Below are positions 1 through 7,626 of a stretch of 33,095 bases of DNA, in pieces. Position 1 is the stretch's first letter, and the number at the start of each line of letters is the position of its first letter. The notes beneath the pieces are model-generated. The model did no database searches. It had not been told where the DNA came from and was given only the letters and a program-made list of their open reading frames with translations. A program made the translations under genes and the position numbers. Source of the DNA: Paenibacillus thermotolerans (GTDB lineage Bacteria > Bacillota > Bacilli > Paenibacillales > YIM-B00363); assembly GCF_028745515.1 (NCBI RefSeq), contig NZ_JAQZSG010000041.1, positions 1-33,095 of the forward strand. The letters run 5' to 3'.

Positions 1-153
1 TGATGTGAAAATTGGTGTGTGAGGTTTTATGCAAGGCTAGTGCACCAGGTGATGCTAAAAGATTCGAACCCTTTGTTTTTGTGCCAATAACTACCTGTAG
101 TGTTGCTATTTTCTCCAGCGGCGCGCGCGGACCGTGTCGGTTGTGCACGACGG

Positions 154-1170
154 TTACATTGATCCCGCTCCGGAATACGCCGGCGCGCTCATGATTTTTC
201 GGCGTATCGCCTCATCCGCGGGGCGGCCGAGCGCCAGCTCCAGCGCCCAAAAAACAGCGCCGGTCGCGGGCGGGGCGTCCAGCACAATAAACCGGCAGCG
301 AGGGAGAGTCCATTGCTCCACATACTGTTTGTATGTGTCCAACAGCAGCGGGCTTTCCGCCTTCACCCAAACGGAACCGGCCAGCACGATGTCGACCTCG
401 TCGCCGAAATCCAAATTGCGAATGCAGCCCGCCGTCGAGAGCGCCAGCTGCTTGGCTGAATGGTCGATAATGTCAAGCGCCGCGGGATCTCCATTCTCTG
501 CGGCCGCGAACATAATCCGCATAAGCTCCGTATTCGGAACGGCTCGCTTCTGAATCAGGTCCGCCGCCGTCTCTATGAACAGCTCTTTGGAACTAACCCC
601 GAGCAGCTCCATGACGGGATCGGCCATTTCCGTCGACCGTCCCATTCGGTAGAACGAGTCATATACGGTCCGCAATATTTTTCTGCCGATATAATAGCCT
701 CCGGCTTCATCGCCGGTCAGCTCGCTGCCGATGCCGCCGATTTGCAGCCGCTTGCCGCTGGGCGAAATGCCGCCGGTGCACATGCCGGAGCCGTTGATGG
801 AGCAAACCCCGTACCCGTTCGAGGTTCCCGCTTTTACGCCGAGGAACGAATCGTTATCCACGGCGTACCGGCCGAAGCCGATCCGTTCGATGACCTCGCA
901 CAGCCGCTCCTTCTGCGACGGAAGGTCCGCCCCCGCCAGCCCGAATGCGGCCGCAGCCACATCGCTCAGCGTCAGCCGGTTGCGCTCCAATAGCTGGCCG
1001 ATCGTTTCACTCATCATTCGATAAGTGCTTGCGTATGCGTCGGGAAACCGTTCGTGGCTGCACGTGCCGGCGTGAATATGATCGATATAATTGCCGTCCG
1101 CATCAAACAGCAAATAGTCCGTCTTGCTGTTTCCGCCGTCGACACCGATAACTACGTTCCGGTTCGCCAT
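154..1170 (-). CDS. BadF/BadG/BcrA/BcrD-family sugar kinase (GlcNAc/MurNAc kinase-like)
   Basis: A 338-residue ATP-dependent kinase of the ASKHA fold. The phosphate-1 loop DGGNSKTD is at residues 11-18. A glycine-rich phosphate-2 region (NGSGMCTGG, then GDEAGGYYIGR) lies mid-protein, and an adenosine-binding LAGSV motif lies near the C-terminus. Family members include human GlcNAc kinase and Clostridium MurK, which phosphorylate amino sugars at O-6. The ATG lies 3 bp after the stop of the GH4 gene, so the two are co-transcribed and probably translationally coupled. The inferred role is phosphorylating an imported amino sugar or disaccharide for the GH4 enzyme or MurQ. The exact substrate cannot be read from sequence. 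A second kinase of this family lies at 10666-11577. No convincing terminator is visible in the 153 bases downstream. Confidence 0.85.
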   Translation of the reverse strand: MANRNVVIGVDGGNSKTDYLLFDADGNYIDHIHAGTCSHERFPDAYASTYRMMSETIGQLLERNRLTLSDVAAAAFGLAGADLPSQKERLCEVIERIGFGRYAVDNDSFLGVKAGTSNGYGVCSINGSGMCTGGISPSGKRLQIGGIGSELTGDEAGGYYIGRKILRTVYDSFYRMGRSTEMADPVMELLGVSSKELFIETAADLIQKRAVPNTELMRIMFAAAENGDPAALDIIDHSAKQLALSTAGCIRNLDFGDEVDIVLAGSVWVKAESPLLLDTYKQYVEQWTLPRCRFIVLDAPPATGAVFWALELALGRPADEAIRRKIMSAPAYSGAGSM

Positions 1171-1173
1171 TCG

Positions 1174-2472
1174 TTACACCGTCGATTCCTTATAAAATTG
1201 CGGAAGATAGTCTTTGTGCGCTTCTTTCAGCTCTTGGAAGCAGGCGAGCGCGGTTTGGCAGTCGCCGACGAGCGGATTCATCATCAGCGCCCGCATCGCC
1301 GCCTCCTCGCTTCCGGTCACGGCCGCCGCGACGGTTTCGCGCTCATACGCCTTGACCATGCGCATGTAATCGATGATGTGGCGGTTCTGAAAGCCTTCCA
1401 TCCGAATCGGCTCTGCCCCGTCCTTGCCGATGACTGCGCCGATCTCTACCGCATCGTTGTCTTCCATGAAATCCAGCGCGCCGTTATTCAACAGATTGAC
1501 GACATGCACTTCCCGTTTGTCGTTGTAGATGGCGTCCACCAGACTGATGGCAACCTCCGAATAGTTGGCGCCGCCGCGCGAATTGAGCAGTTCGGGCTTT
1601 GAATGCAGCTGCGAATCCGAATAAATTTGCAGCAAGTCCTCTTCGATTTCCATACATCTCTCGCCGCGCGACAGCTCGCTTTCTTTCAAAAGCTTCAGCT
1701 TCTTTTCTTTAAAATAGTAATATTCCAAATAAGAGGACGGAATCGCGCCTACGGTTTGAACGAGCTCTTTGCCGAAGCCGCTGGAAGGGATGTTTTTCAT
1801 CGCTTCGCTGTTCAAGCCCATGTCGAGCGCATCCTTTAAGTAATCCTTCCCGTCTTGCTCGATCGCCGTAATCCAACTCAGGTGGTTCAAACCGACATAA
1901 GAGAAGCGGGGATGATCGAGCTCCAGCTTTTCGCGGATGCTCTTGAACATATTGAAGGGCACATTGCACAAACCGAGCATCTTAATGTTCGTATGGTTCA
2001 GAATCGCTTCGGTGACGATTCCCGCCGGATTCGTAAAGTTAATGAGCCATGCCTGCGGACAAAGCGCCTGCATGCGCTCCGCGATGTGGAGCATAACGGG
2101 GATGGTGCGCATCGCTTTAAAAAAGCCGCCGATCCCGCAAGTTTCCTGACCGATCAGACCGAATTTCAGCGGAATTTTTTCGTCAAGCACCCGGGCGGGA
2201 AGCCTTCCGACGCGAATTTGCACCAGTACGAAATCGGCGTCCGACAGAGCGGTGTCCAAGCTTTGCGTCTTCACAACGCGGCAAGGCATTCGGGCCGCTT
2301 CGATCATGCGCTCGCAGAGGCTGCCGACAATGTCCAGCTTTCTGTCGTCAATATCCATCAGCGCCAGCTCGGCGACGGGCAGTACGTCCTTTCGCCTGAT
2401 GATCCCTTCGATCAGCTCGGGGGTGTAGGTGCTTCCGGAACCGATAATGGCGATTTTCAATGGTTTGCTCAC
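1174..2472 (-). CDS. Glycoside hydrolase family 4 (6-phospho-beta-glucosidase-like)
   Basis: A 432-residue NAD- and metal-dependent GH4 enzyme. The N-terminal Rossmann loop IIGSGST is at residues 9-15 and FTNPAG at 146-151. Predicted metal ligands are Cys169 (in CNVP) and His197 (in GLNH). GH4 enzymes hydrolyse 6-phospho-glycosides by a redox elimination mechanism at the NAD cofactor. The start is GTG at 2472, with GAGGTGA about 6 bases upstream. It is the first gene of a two-gene leftward unit with a BadF kinase and diverges from the MurR-like regulator. Annotated relatives are usually cellobiose-6-P or diacetylchitobiose-6-P hydrolases. Here the neighbours suggest a phosphorylated cell-wall disaccharide, which is inference. 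Family assignment is firm and the substrate is open. Confidence 0.88.
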   Translation of the reverse strand: MSKPLKIAIIGSGSTYTPELIEGIIRRKDVLPVAELALMDIDDRKLDIVGSLCERMIEAARMPCRVVKTQSLDTALSDADFVLVQIRVGRLPARVLDEKIPLKFGLIGQETCGIGGFFKAMRTIPVMLHIAERMQALCPQAWLINFTNPAGIVTEAILNHTNIKMLGLCNVPFNMFKSIREKLELDHPRFSYVGLNHLSWITAIEQDGKDYLKDALDMGLNSEAMKNIPSSGFGKELVQTVGAIPSSYLEYYYFKEKKLKLLKESELSRGERCMEIEEDLLQIYSDSQLHSKPELLNSRGGANYSEVAISLVDAIYNDKREVHVVNLLNNGALDFMEDNDAVEIGAVIGKDGAEPIRMEGFQNRHIIDYMRMVKAYERETVAAAVTGSEEAAMRALMMNPLVGDCQTALACFQELKEAHKDYLPQFYKESTV

Positions 2473-2521
2473 TACAATTCACCTCATGTTTGGTTTGACG
2501 TCCGACTTCTCTAGCAATTAA

Positions 2522-2550
2522 ATTATAGCATGGAGCTGAAAAACTATGAA
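2522..2550 (-). promoter_or_regulatory. Candidate sigma-A promoter for the GH4-kinase unit
   Basis: On the minus strand, -35 TTCATA (2550-2545) is followed by a 17-bp spacer and a perfect -10 TATAAT (2527-2522). This predicts a leader of about 43 nt before the GTG at 2472. The -10 is strong and the -35 matches 4 of 6. The surrounding AT-rich stretch (2560-2620) carries several TAAAATT-type words that could hold the regulator's operator. Confidence 0.55.
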
Positions 2551-2645
2551 TAATATAACACAATAAAATTTCTTTATGAAAATAAAATTCGGAGTAAAAT
2601 TTCAGGATTTCTTTGAGAAAATTCGCCTCGCAACGGTTCCGTCAC

Positions 2646-2674
2646 TTGTAATTTCAATAGATTGTGATTATGAT
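2646..2674 (+). promoter_or_regulatory. Sigma-A promoter of the murR-like gene
   Basis: TTGTAA (2646-2651), a 17-bp spacer and TATGAT (2669-2674). Transcription would start near 2681, giving a leader of about 38 nt to the ATG at 2719. It diverges from the GH4 promoter, so one operator between them could control both directions. Confidence 0.65.
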
Positions 2675-2718
2675 ACTGGTAGTCTCAGGACAACTTTTAC
2701 GAGAAGCAGGGGAAAAAT

Positions 2719-3582
2719 ATGGCGATCCAAAACAATGTGCTGCTCAAAATTCGGGATATGAAGACCAGCTTGACGCCGGTCGAGAGAATGGTAGCCGAAT
2801 ATGTGCTCGAAAACACGGAAGAGGTTCCCCATCTCTCGATTAAAAGTTTGGCGCAATTGAGCAAAACGAGCGATGCTTCGGTTCTCCGGTTTTGCAAAAC
2901 GATGGGTTATACGAGCTACCGGAGCTTTATCGTCAGTTTATCGGCTTCGCTCGGATCGATGGAGGACGAGCCGAAGGACGAGTATACGGATATTCAGCCT
3001 GGAGACGAATTGTCCACGATCATCACCAATATATGCAGAAACAACAGCAAGTCGATCGACGACACGCTCAGCGTCATTAACCGGAGCGAAATCGCACGCG
3101 CCGTCGACGTTCTCCGAAAAACCGGCCACATCGTATTTTTCGGGATCGGGGCGTCCGGTCTTGTTTGCAAAGACGCGGAACAAAAATTTATGAGGATTAA
3201 CAAAAGGTGCCACGCATACACGGACGGCCATACACAGCTAACGGTGGCTACGCTGCTCGGCAAAGGAGACGTCGCGATCTTTATTTCGAACTCCGGCGAT
3301 ACCGTCGAAATTTTGGACGCGCTGGAAATCGTGAAGAAGAACGGGGCGACCGTCATCGCCATTACAAAAAACAGCAAAAGCCATTTGGCCGAACAATCGG
3401 ATATATTGCTGAATATATCGACGCCGGAAATTACGATTCGCAGCGGCGCCATGGGCTCCCGCATCGCCATGCTGACCGTCATCGATATTTTATTCGCCGG
3501 GGTGGCCAGCGCGGAATATCAGCATGTAAAGAAGTATTTGTCCAAAACTCATAATATATTATCCAATAAGCATAGAAAATAA
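2719..3582 (+). CDS. murR: RpiR/MurR-family transcriptional regulator (HTH + SIS)
   Basis: A 287-residue regulator. An N-terminal HTH_6 domain (about residues 1-77, including the DASVLRFCKTMGY recognition-helix region) is followed by a sugar-isomerase (SIS) domain at about 120-265 with FGIGASG and the phosphosugar loop ISNSGDT. RpiR proteins bind phosphosugars through SIS, and E. coli MurR responds to MurNAc-6-P. The RBS AGGGG precedes the ATG by about 6 bases. Its position between the GH4-kinase unit and the murQ operon supports control of cell-wall sugar use. Whether it represses or activates cannot be told. The symbol is assigned by family plus context. Confidence 0.8.
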   Translation: MAIQNNVLLKIRDMKTSLTPVERMVAEYVLENTEEVPHLSIKSLAQLSKTSDASVLRFCKTMGYTSYRSFIVSLSASLGSMEDEPKDEYTDIQPGDELSTIITNICRNNSKSIDDTLSVINRSEIARAVDVLRKTGHIVFFGIGASGLVCKDAEQKFMRINKRCHAYTDGHTQLTVATLLGKGDVAIFISNSGDTVEILDALEIVKKNGATVIAITKNSKSHLAEQSDILLNISTPEITIRSGAMGSRIAMLTVIDILFAGVASAEYQHVKKYLSKTHNILSNKHRK

Positions 3583-3601
3583 TAACCGGCCATGGTTGCC
3601 A

Positions 3602-3628
3602 AAGAGGCGAAGCTTCGCCTCTTTTTTA
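3602..3628 (+). terminator. Rho-independent terminator after murR
   Basis: The palindrome GAGGCGAAGCTTCGCCTC at 3604-3621 extends by AA/TT and runs into a T tract, 20 bases after the murR stop. It separates murR transcription from the murQ operon. Confidence 0.85.
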
Positions 3629-3683
3629 ATTCCGAGCAAGGACAGACATGGTAACCAACGTACGAAAAACGCATCTTCAAAAA

Positions 3684-3867
3684 ATAACGGACACCACAGA
3701 CGCTATATCGCCTATTTTCCCACCTTCATTCCTCTAACGGACACCACAGCCGCTATACACCGATTTTTGGCGCCTATCCGTGCTTTTTCAAAGAAATAAC
3801 TGCTGTGGTGTCCGTTAAAACCGCAAACTCCATCCAAAACGCCAAATAACTGCATCCCTGTCCGTTA
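3684..3867. repeat. Relic of the TAACGGACACCACA repeat module (copy A)
   Basis: Two direct units read TAACGGACACCACAG (from 3684 and 3735). They are followed by two copies facing the other way, ending TCCGTTA at 3817 and 3867. The 16-bp arms 3735-3750 and 3802-3817 are perfect inverted repeats. The stretch from 3735 to about 3876 aligns closely with 32065-32206, sharing the CCGATTTTTGG block, the GCAAACT-CAT-CAAAACGCC block and CTGCATCCCTGTCCGTTACGTT. It contains no credible gene of its own, and small open frames across it merely translate the repeat. Confidence 0.85.
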
Positions 3868-3950
3868 CGTTCGAGCGAGATTCGATACCTGAGATTGCCG
3901 CCCCTGACTCCTACGAGTAACCTCCGCCAACCGGAGCGGACCGCTCTGCA
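3868..3950 (-). pseudogene. Decayed 3' fragment of the nuclease/winged-helix gene
   Basis: Bases 3883-3901 are identical over 19 bp to 32237-32255, the coding region near the C-terminus of the gene at 32200-32865. The minus-strand reading gives RRLLVGVRGGNLRYR, against NRGLLLVSSGNLRYR in the intact protein. The fragment lacks about 24 bases just before the original stop, has lost that stop (TTC where TTA stands in the intact copy on the plus strand), and loses similarity upstream of about 3950. It is therefore a remnant that arrived with, or was left by, the whole element. Confidence 0.7.
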
Positions 3951-4016
3951 TGGAAGCCCGGAGGGATATCCCAAATCCTGCAATGCCCGTAATCACTTAG
4001 TGTTCGAATTCAAGGA

Positions 4017-4036
4017 CGCCGTCAGGCGGTTTTTTT
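4017..4036 (+). terminator. Possible weak terminator upstream of the murQ promoter
   Basis: A short stem CGCC/GGCG (4017-4020 and 4025-4028) with a GTCA loop is followed by a run of seven T. The stem is only 4 bp, so this is tentative. It would shield the murQ promoter from read-through. Confidence 0.35.
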
Positions 4037-4083
4037 ATTTTGTCTACCACTCTTTGAAAGTAAATATCAAAATATAAATTTAT

Positions 4084-4097
4084 AATAAAATTTTATT
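4084..4097. promoter_or_regulatory. AT palindrome upstream of the murQ promoter (candidate operator)
   Basis: AATAAAATTTTATT is a perfect 14-bp palindrome ending 10 bases before the -35 box. Similar TAAAATTTC words occur in the GH4/murR intergenic region (for example 2563-2612), so it could be a site for the RpiR regulator. AT-rich promoters produce such palindromes by chance, so confidence is low. Confidence 0.35.
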
Positions 4098-4107
4098 TCA
4101 AAAAGTA

Positions 4108-4136
4108 TTGACGGTGTAAGCGATTCATTTTAAGAT
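4108..4136 (+). promoter_or_regulatory. Sigma-A promoter of the murQ operon
   Basis: TTGACG (4108-4113), a 17-bp spacer and TAAGAT (4131-4136). Transcription would begin near 4143. A cre-like half, TGTAAGCG, sits in the spacer at 4115-4122, and the inverted repeat ATTCAT/ATGAAT (4123-4128, 4135-4140) overlaps the -10. Either could mediate repression. Confidence 0.65.
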
Positions 4137-4155
4137 GAATGTAGATAAAGAGAGT

Positions 4156-4172
4156 GGACGAAACGTTCATAA
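4156..4172 (+). promoter_or_regulatory. 17-bp leader element shared with 10631-10647
   Basis: GGACGAAACGTTCATAA lies in the murQ leader, about +13 to +29 from the predicted start and just before the ribosome site. It differs at 2 of 17 bases from the element ahead of the kinase gene at 10666. The core ACGAA-N3-TTCRT is a near inverted repeat. A roadblock-type operator is the simplest reading. Confidence 0.5.
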
Positions 4173-4196
4173 CAACTTAGGGCAGGAGAATGGGGA

Positions 4197-5117
4197 ATGA
4201 ATGAATATTTGGCTCGATTAACTACGGAGGGGATTAATCGAAACACGCAGAGGATCGACGAATGTTCAACCGAGCAAATGCTCGAGCTCCTGAACGAGGA
4301 GGATGCAAAGGTTCCCGCCGCAGTCGCTGCGGAAATTCCGCAGATCGCCAAAGCGGTGGACGCTTTGTATCAAGTATTGAGAGACGGCGGCAGAATGTTT
4401 TATATAGGGGCGGGCACCTCGGGAAGACTGGGCGTACTCGACGCATCGGAATGTCCGCCGACCTTCGGCATTGACCCTGCCATCGTTCAGGGGCATATCG
4501 CGGGGGGAGATTCTGCGCTGAAAATCGCCGTCGAAGGTTTTGAAGACAGTAAAGAGGAGGGGATCGCTCTAATCGAAAGATGCGGTGTGACAAACAAAGA
4601 TGCTGTCATCGGAATTTCCGCAAGCGGCAGCGCCGCATTTGTCATTGCGGGTTTGCAGCGGGCTTCGGAGATCGGCGCAGTGACGATCGGCGTGACGAAC
4701 AACAAAAATTCCAAGCTGGAGAACGTCGCCGATATTTGCATCGCTCCCGTTGTCGGACCGGAAGCCATATTGGGTTCCACCCGTTTGAAGGCGGGCACCG
4801 CGCAAAAGCTGGTTCTCAACATGCTTTCGACCAGCGTTATGGTTAAGTTAGGCAAAACCTACGACAATTTGATGGTGGATTTGAAGGCAAGCAATAAGAA
4901 GCTGTATGACCGATCGATCCGTATGATCCAGAATGTCACAGAAGTGGATGAAGAAACTGCGTCACATTTTCTCGAAAGGGCTTCCATGAGCTGCAAGCTT
5001 GCAATTATGATGATTAAAAGCGGCTTGGACGCGCCCGAGGCGGCGGCTGCGCTCGAGGAGTGCGGCGGCAGCTTGAAGGCGGCCATTCGGAAACGTTCGG
5101 AAACCGTACAATTTTAA
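4197..5117 (+). CDS. murQ: N-acetylmuramic acid 6-phosphate etherase MurQ
   Basis: A 306-residue SIS-fold enzyme that cleaves the lactyl ether of MurNAc-6-P to give GlcNAc-6-P and D-lactate in the cytoplasm. The family signature GRLGVLDASECPPTF spans residues 77-90. Glu85 and Glu116 should correspond to catalytic Glu83 and Glu114 of the E. coli enzyme (aligned from memory). The length matches the family (about 300). GGCAGGAG at 4181-4188 places the ATG at 4197; a second in-frame-looking ATG four bases on is out of frame. It is the first gene of a ten-gene run and the key marker that the locus handles MurNAc. Confidence 0.96.
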   Translation: MNEYLARLTTEGINRNTQRIDECSTEQMLELLNEEDAKVPAAVAAEIPQIAKAVDALYQVLRDGGRMFYIGAGTSGRLGVLDASECPPTFGIDPAIVQGHIAGGDSALKIAVEGFEDSKEEGIALIERCGVTNKDAVIGISASGSAAFVIAGLQRASEIGAVTIGVTNNKNSKLENVADICIAPVVGPEAILGSTRLKAGTAQKLVLNMLSTSVMVKLGKTYDNLMVDLKASNKKLYDRSIRMIQNVTEVDEETASHFLERASMSCKLAIMMIKSGLDAPEAAAALEECGGSLKAAIRKRSETVQF

Positions 5118-5133
5118 GGGGGAACGCTCACTC

Positions 5134-6615
5134 ATGATTTCTAAAAAAATGAGAATTATAGCATCTGTTTTAGTATTAACCATGATCTTGGCAATGTTAG
5201 CCGCTTGCTCCGGAGGCGGAAGCAACAACTCCGGCGAAGGAACGAATACAACGAATGAAGAACCGGCGGGTTCGACAGACAACGGGAACATCTCCGACGA
5301 GCCTGCGCCGCCGGCTGAAGATACGATTACAGCACTCCTGCCTCCGGTATCGCCGAATTACCAAGCGAATTTCGAACAGATGGAAGCCGATTTCAAAGCG
5401 TTGTATCCGAATTTGACGCTGAAGATCGAGCCTGCAAGCTGGGAGGATATGTCTTCGAAGCTTGACACGCAAGTGAATGCCGGAAGCCCTCCGGATATCG
5501 CGTTCATCGGCTCCGGCGGCATCTCCAAGTACATCGACATGGGCATGCTCATGGATATTACGGATGCTGCAACTCCGGACATGATCAACGACTTTGACAA
5601 AATTCCGCTCGATTACATGAGAATGGGCGACGGCCTTTACGGCTTCCCGGCCTACATGGAAGTCCACGCGATCGGCGGCAACAAGGCAATGCTTGAAGAA
5701 GCGGGCATCGACTGGAAATCCGTGCAACAAAACGGCTGGACCTACGAGCAGTTCCGCGAAGCGATCAAGAAGGGCGTGAAGGTGGAAGGCGACAAAACGC
5801 GTTACGGCTTCGTCTTCGCTACCGCCGGCGTCGCTTCCCGAGATTACCTCTCCATTCTTGTGAAAAATGCGGGCATGCCTGCGCCGTTTACGACAGATTT
5901 GAAGTTTGCGTACACAAGCAAAAATTATTTGGAAGTTTTGAAAGCGGTTCGACAAATGATCGACGACGGCTCCATGCCGAAGGAATTGAGCTCCGTGGAC
6001 GCGGGCAAGCGCTGGAACATGTTCTTGACCGGCCAGACGATGATTACGGGCAAAGGTCTCGCCGTATTTGAAAACTCGGCAAAGAAAAATAACGCGAAAA
6101 TCGACGCCAACGACGGCAGCGCCGTTGCGGACAGCATCAAAGTCGACTACATCGTATTGCCGGTTCCGACCTTCGCAGGCCAGCCGCCGGTATCCTCCAC
6201 GGTTGTTGACGGCTACGTGACGTTCCGCGGCAAGAAGGAGCCGACGGCAGAGCATAAAGCTAACGTGGTGAAAGCGGCATACTTCTTGGCAAGCGGCAAA
6301 GTGGCTGCTACGACGAACAACGATTTGTTTGCGGCACATATCACGAACAGCGGAAGAGAAGCCGCCAAGAGCATGACGATCGACCGCATGCCTGAAAACA
6401 TTGCAGCAGTAGACGTAATGCTTTCTCATGCAGCGCCGCCTCGTCCGGACATCCCTGCGGACCTCGGAGCGAAAGCGATCAAGCTGGAAGACGAAGTGAT
6501 CATTCCGAAGATGCAAGCGCTGCTTGCCGGCGAAATTACTCCGGAGCAAATGTATGACGCTGTTAAGACAGCGGCGATTAAAGAGTTCGGAGAAGACGGA
6601 GTTGTAAAAGACTAA
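5134..6615 (+). CDS. Sugar ABC transporter solute-binding lipoprotein
   Basis: A 493-residue family-1 extracellular solute-binding protein. A lipoprotein signal peptide ends at LAAC with Cys25, followed by a Ser/Gly/Asn-rich linker and then the binding fold, with WEDMSSKLDTQVNAGSPPD and IAFIGSGG typical of the family. It sits 16 bp after murQ with AAGGGGG upstream, and is followed by a strong hairpin and two permeases. It should capture the substrate outside the membrane. A MurNAc, muropeptide or MurNAc-GlcNAc ligand is inferred only from the operon. Confidence 0.88.
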   Translation: MISKKMRIIASVLVLTMILAMLAACSGGGSNNSGEGTNTTNEEPAGSTDNGNISDEPAPPAEDTITALLPPVSPNYQANFEQMEADFKALYPNLTLKIEPASWEDMSSKLDTQVNAGSPPDIAFIGSGGISKYIDMGMLMDITDAATPDMINDFDKIPLDYMRMGDGLYGFPAYMEVHAIGGNKAMLEEAGIDWKSVQQNGWTYEQFREAIKKGVKVEGDKTRYGFVFATAGVASRDYLSILVKNAGMPAPFTTDLKFAYTSKNYLEVLKAVRQMIDDGSMPKELSSVDAGKRWNMFLTGQTMITGKGLAVFENSAKKNNAKIDANDGSAVADSIKVDYIVLPVPTFAGQPPVSSTVVDGYVTFRGKKEPTAEHKANVVKAAYFLASGKVAATTNNDLFAAHITNSGREAAKSMTIDRMPENIAAVDVMLSHAAPPRPDIPADLGAKAIKLEDEVIIPKMQALLAGEITPEQMYDAVKTAAIKEFGEDGVVKD

Positions 6616-6629
6616 GGGTTAAGATCATG

Positions 6630-6676
6630 TTTCGGATAGCCGCAAGCTTTCGTCCCGCGGCTATCCGAAATCTTTA
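6630..6676 (+). terminator. Intercistronic hairpin between binding protein and permease
   Basis: A perfect 14-bp stem (6630-6643 with 6657-6670, 13-nt loop) is followed by TCTTTAT. The T run is poor, so it is probably a leaky attenuator or a 3'-end stabiliser that lets the binding protein be made in excess over the permeases. That is the usual pattern in binding-protein operons. Confidence 0.75.
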
Positions 6677-6705
6677 TGAAAGCGAAGAAAAAGGGGTCTG
6701 ACAAT

Positions 6706-7608
6706 ATGGCTCAGTTAGCGGGCAAAATGAAAAACAGGAAAATGAAGGGTGACGGAGCCTGGGGATATGCGTTCATCGCCGTTGCGCTAGCGACTTATGC
6801 GGTATTTATGGCATACCCGGTTGTCAGCGCCTTTATCATAAGTTTTCAGGAATATAGGCCGCTCGGTTCGACGTATGTCGGCTTTGAGAATTACATGGAG
6901 ACGTTCACCGACGAGCTGTTTTGGAAATCGGTCCGCAACACGGTCGTTTATACGTTCTTTACGGTGCCTGTCAATATATTGCTTTCCTTTGCGATTGCGG
7001 TTTTGATTTTGCCGCTGAAGAAATGGCTGCAAACGACGTTTAAAGCGGTGTATTATTTGCCGGTCGTCGCTTCGGGGGTAACGCTGTCGGTCGTATGGCT
7101 TTGGATTTTCGATCCGCTTCCCGCGGGCATTTTGAACCAGTTTATTAAGCTGTTCGGCATAAGCAACCAGAACTGGTTAGGCACCACGGCAACATCCATG
7201 TTTTCTCTCATTCTCATGTCCTGGCTGTCCAGCCACGGAACGAGCATCATTATTTATTTGGCCGCATTGATGGCGATCGATAACAGCTATTACGAGGCCG
7301 CGGAGATTGACGGCGCTACTTTTCTGCAGAAGCTTAGATTCGTAGCGATTCCTTTTTTGAAACCGACCACATTATTTTTGTTTGTAACCGGGATTATCGG
7401 CTCTTTTCAGGTGTTCCAGAACGCATTCCTAATGACCGGTGGCGGTCCGGACAACGCGACTACGATGGTAGGCTTGCTTATTTTTAACAATGCGTTCAAG
7501 TATTTCGAATTCGGCGAAGCTGCGGCGCAGTCCTTGATCTTGGCGGCAATTGTAGCTTTCATCGCGCTGATCCAATTCAAATTCCTCGGCAAAGACGTTG
7601 AATATTAA
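6706..7608 (+). CDS. Sugar ABC transporter permease, MalF/UgpA type
   Basis: A 300-residue inner-membrane subunit of the CUT1 class with about six hydrophobic segments. The EAA loop YYEAAEIDGATFLQKLRF-VAIP is near the C-terminal third and is the site that contacts the ATPase. An upstream ATG at 6676 lies at the foot of the hairpin without a ribosome site. AAGGGG at 6691-6696 fits the ATG at 6706, so the shorter start is chosen. It pairs with the next permease, 18 bp downstream. Confidence 0.88.
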   Translation: MAQLAGKMKNRKMKGDGAWGYAFIAVALATYAVFMAYPVVSAFIISFQEYRPLGSTYVGFENYMETFTDELFWKSVRNTVVYTFFTVPVNILLSFAIAVLILPLKKWLQTTFKAVYYLPVVASGVTLSVVWLWIFDPLPAGILNQFIKLFGISNQNWLGTTATSMFSLILMSWLSSHGTSIIIYLAALMAIDNSYYEAAEIDGATFLQKLRFVAIPFLKPTTLFLFVTGIIGSFQVFQNAFLMTGGGPDNATTMVGLLIFNNAFKYFEFGEAAAQSLILAAIVAFIALIQFKFLGKDVEY

Positions 7609-7626
7609 GGAAGGGGGAGATTAGCT

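Noticed and set aside
57-75. tRNA fragment (TTCGAACC)
   Set aside because: Only the T-loop-like word is present; no flanking stems in either direction.
3596-3799. Small plus-strand protein across copy A
   Set aside because: It begins in the murR terminator region and merely translates the repeat units; no ribosome site.
5197-6549. 450-codon frame opposite the binding-protein gene
   Set aside because: A codon-bias shadow of a clear lipoprotein gene; low-complexity Arg/His-rich translation and no family resemblance.
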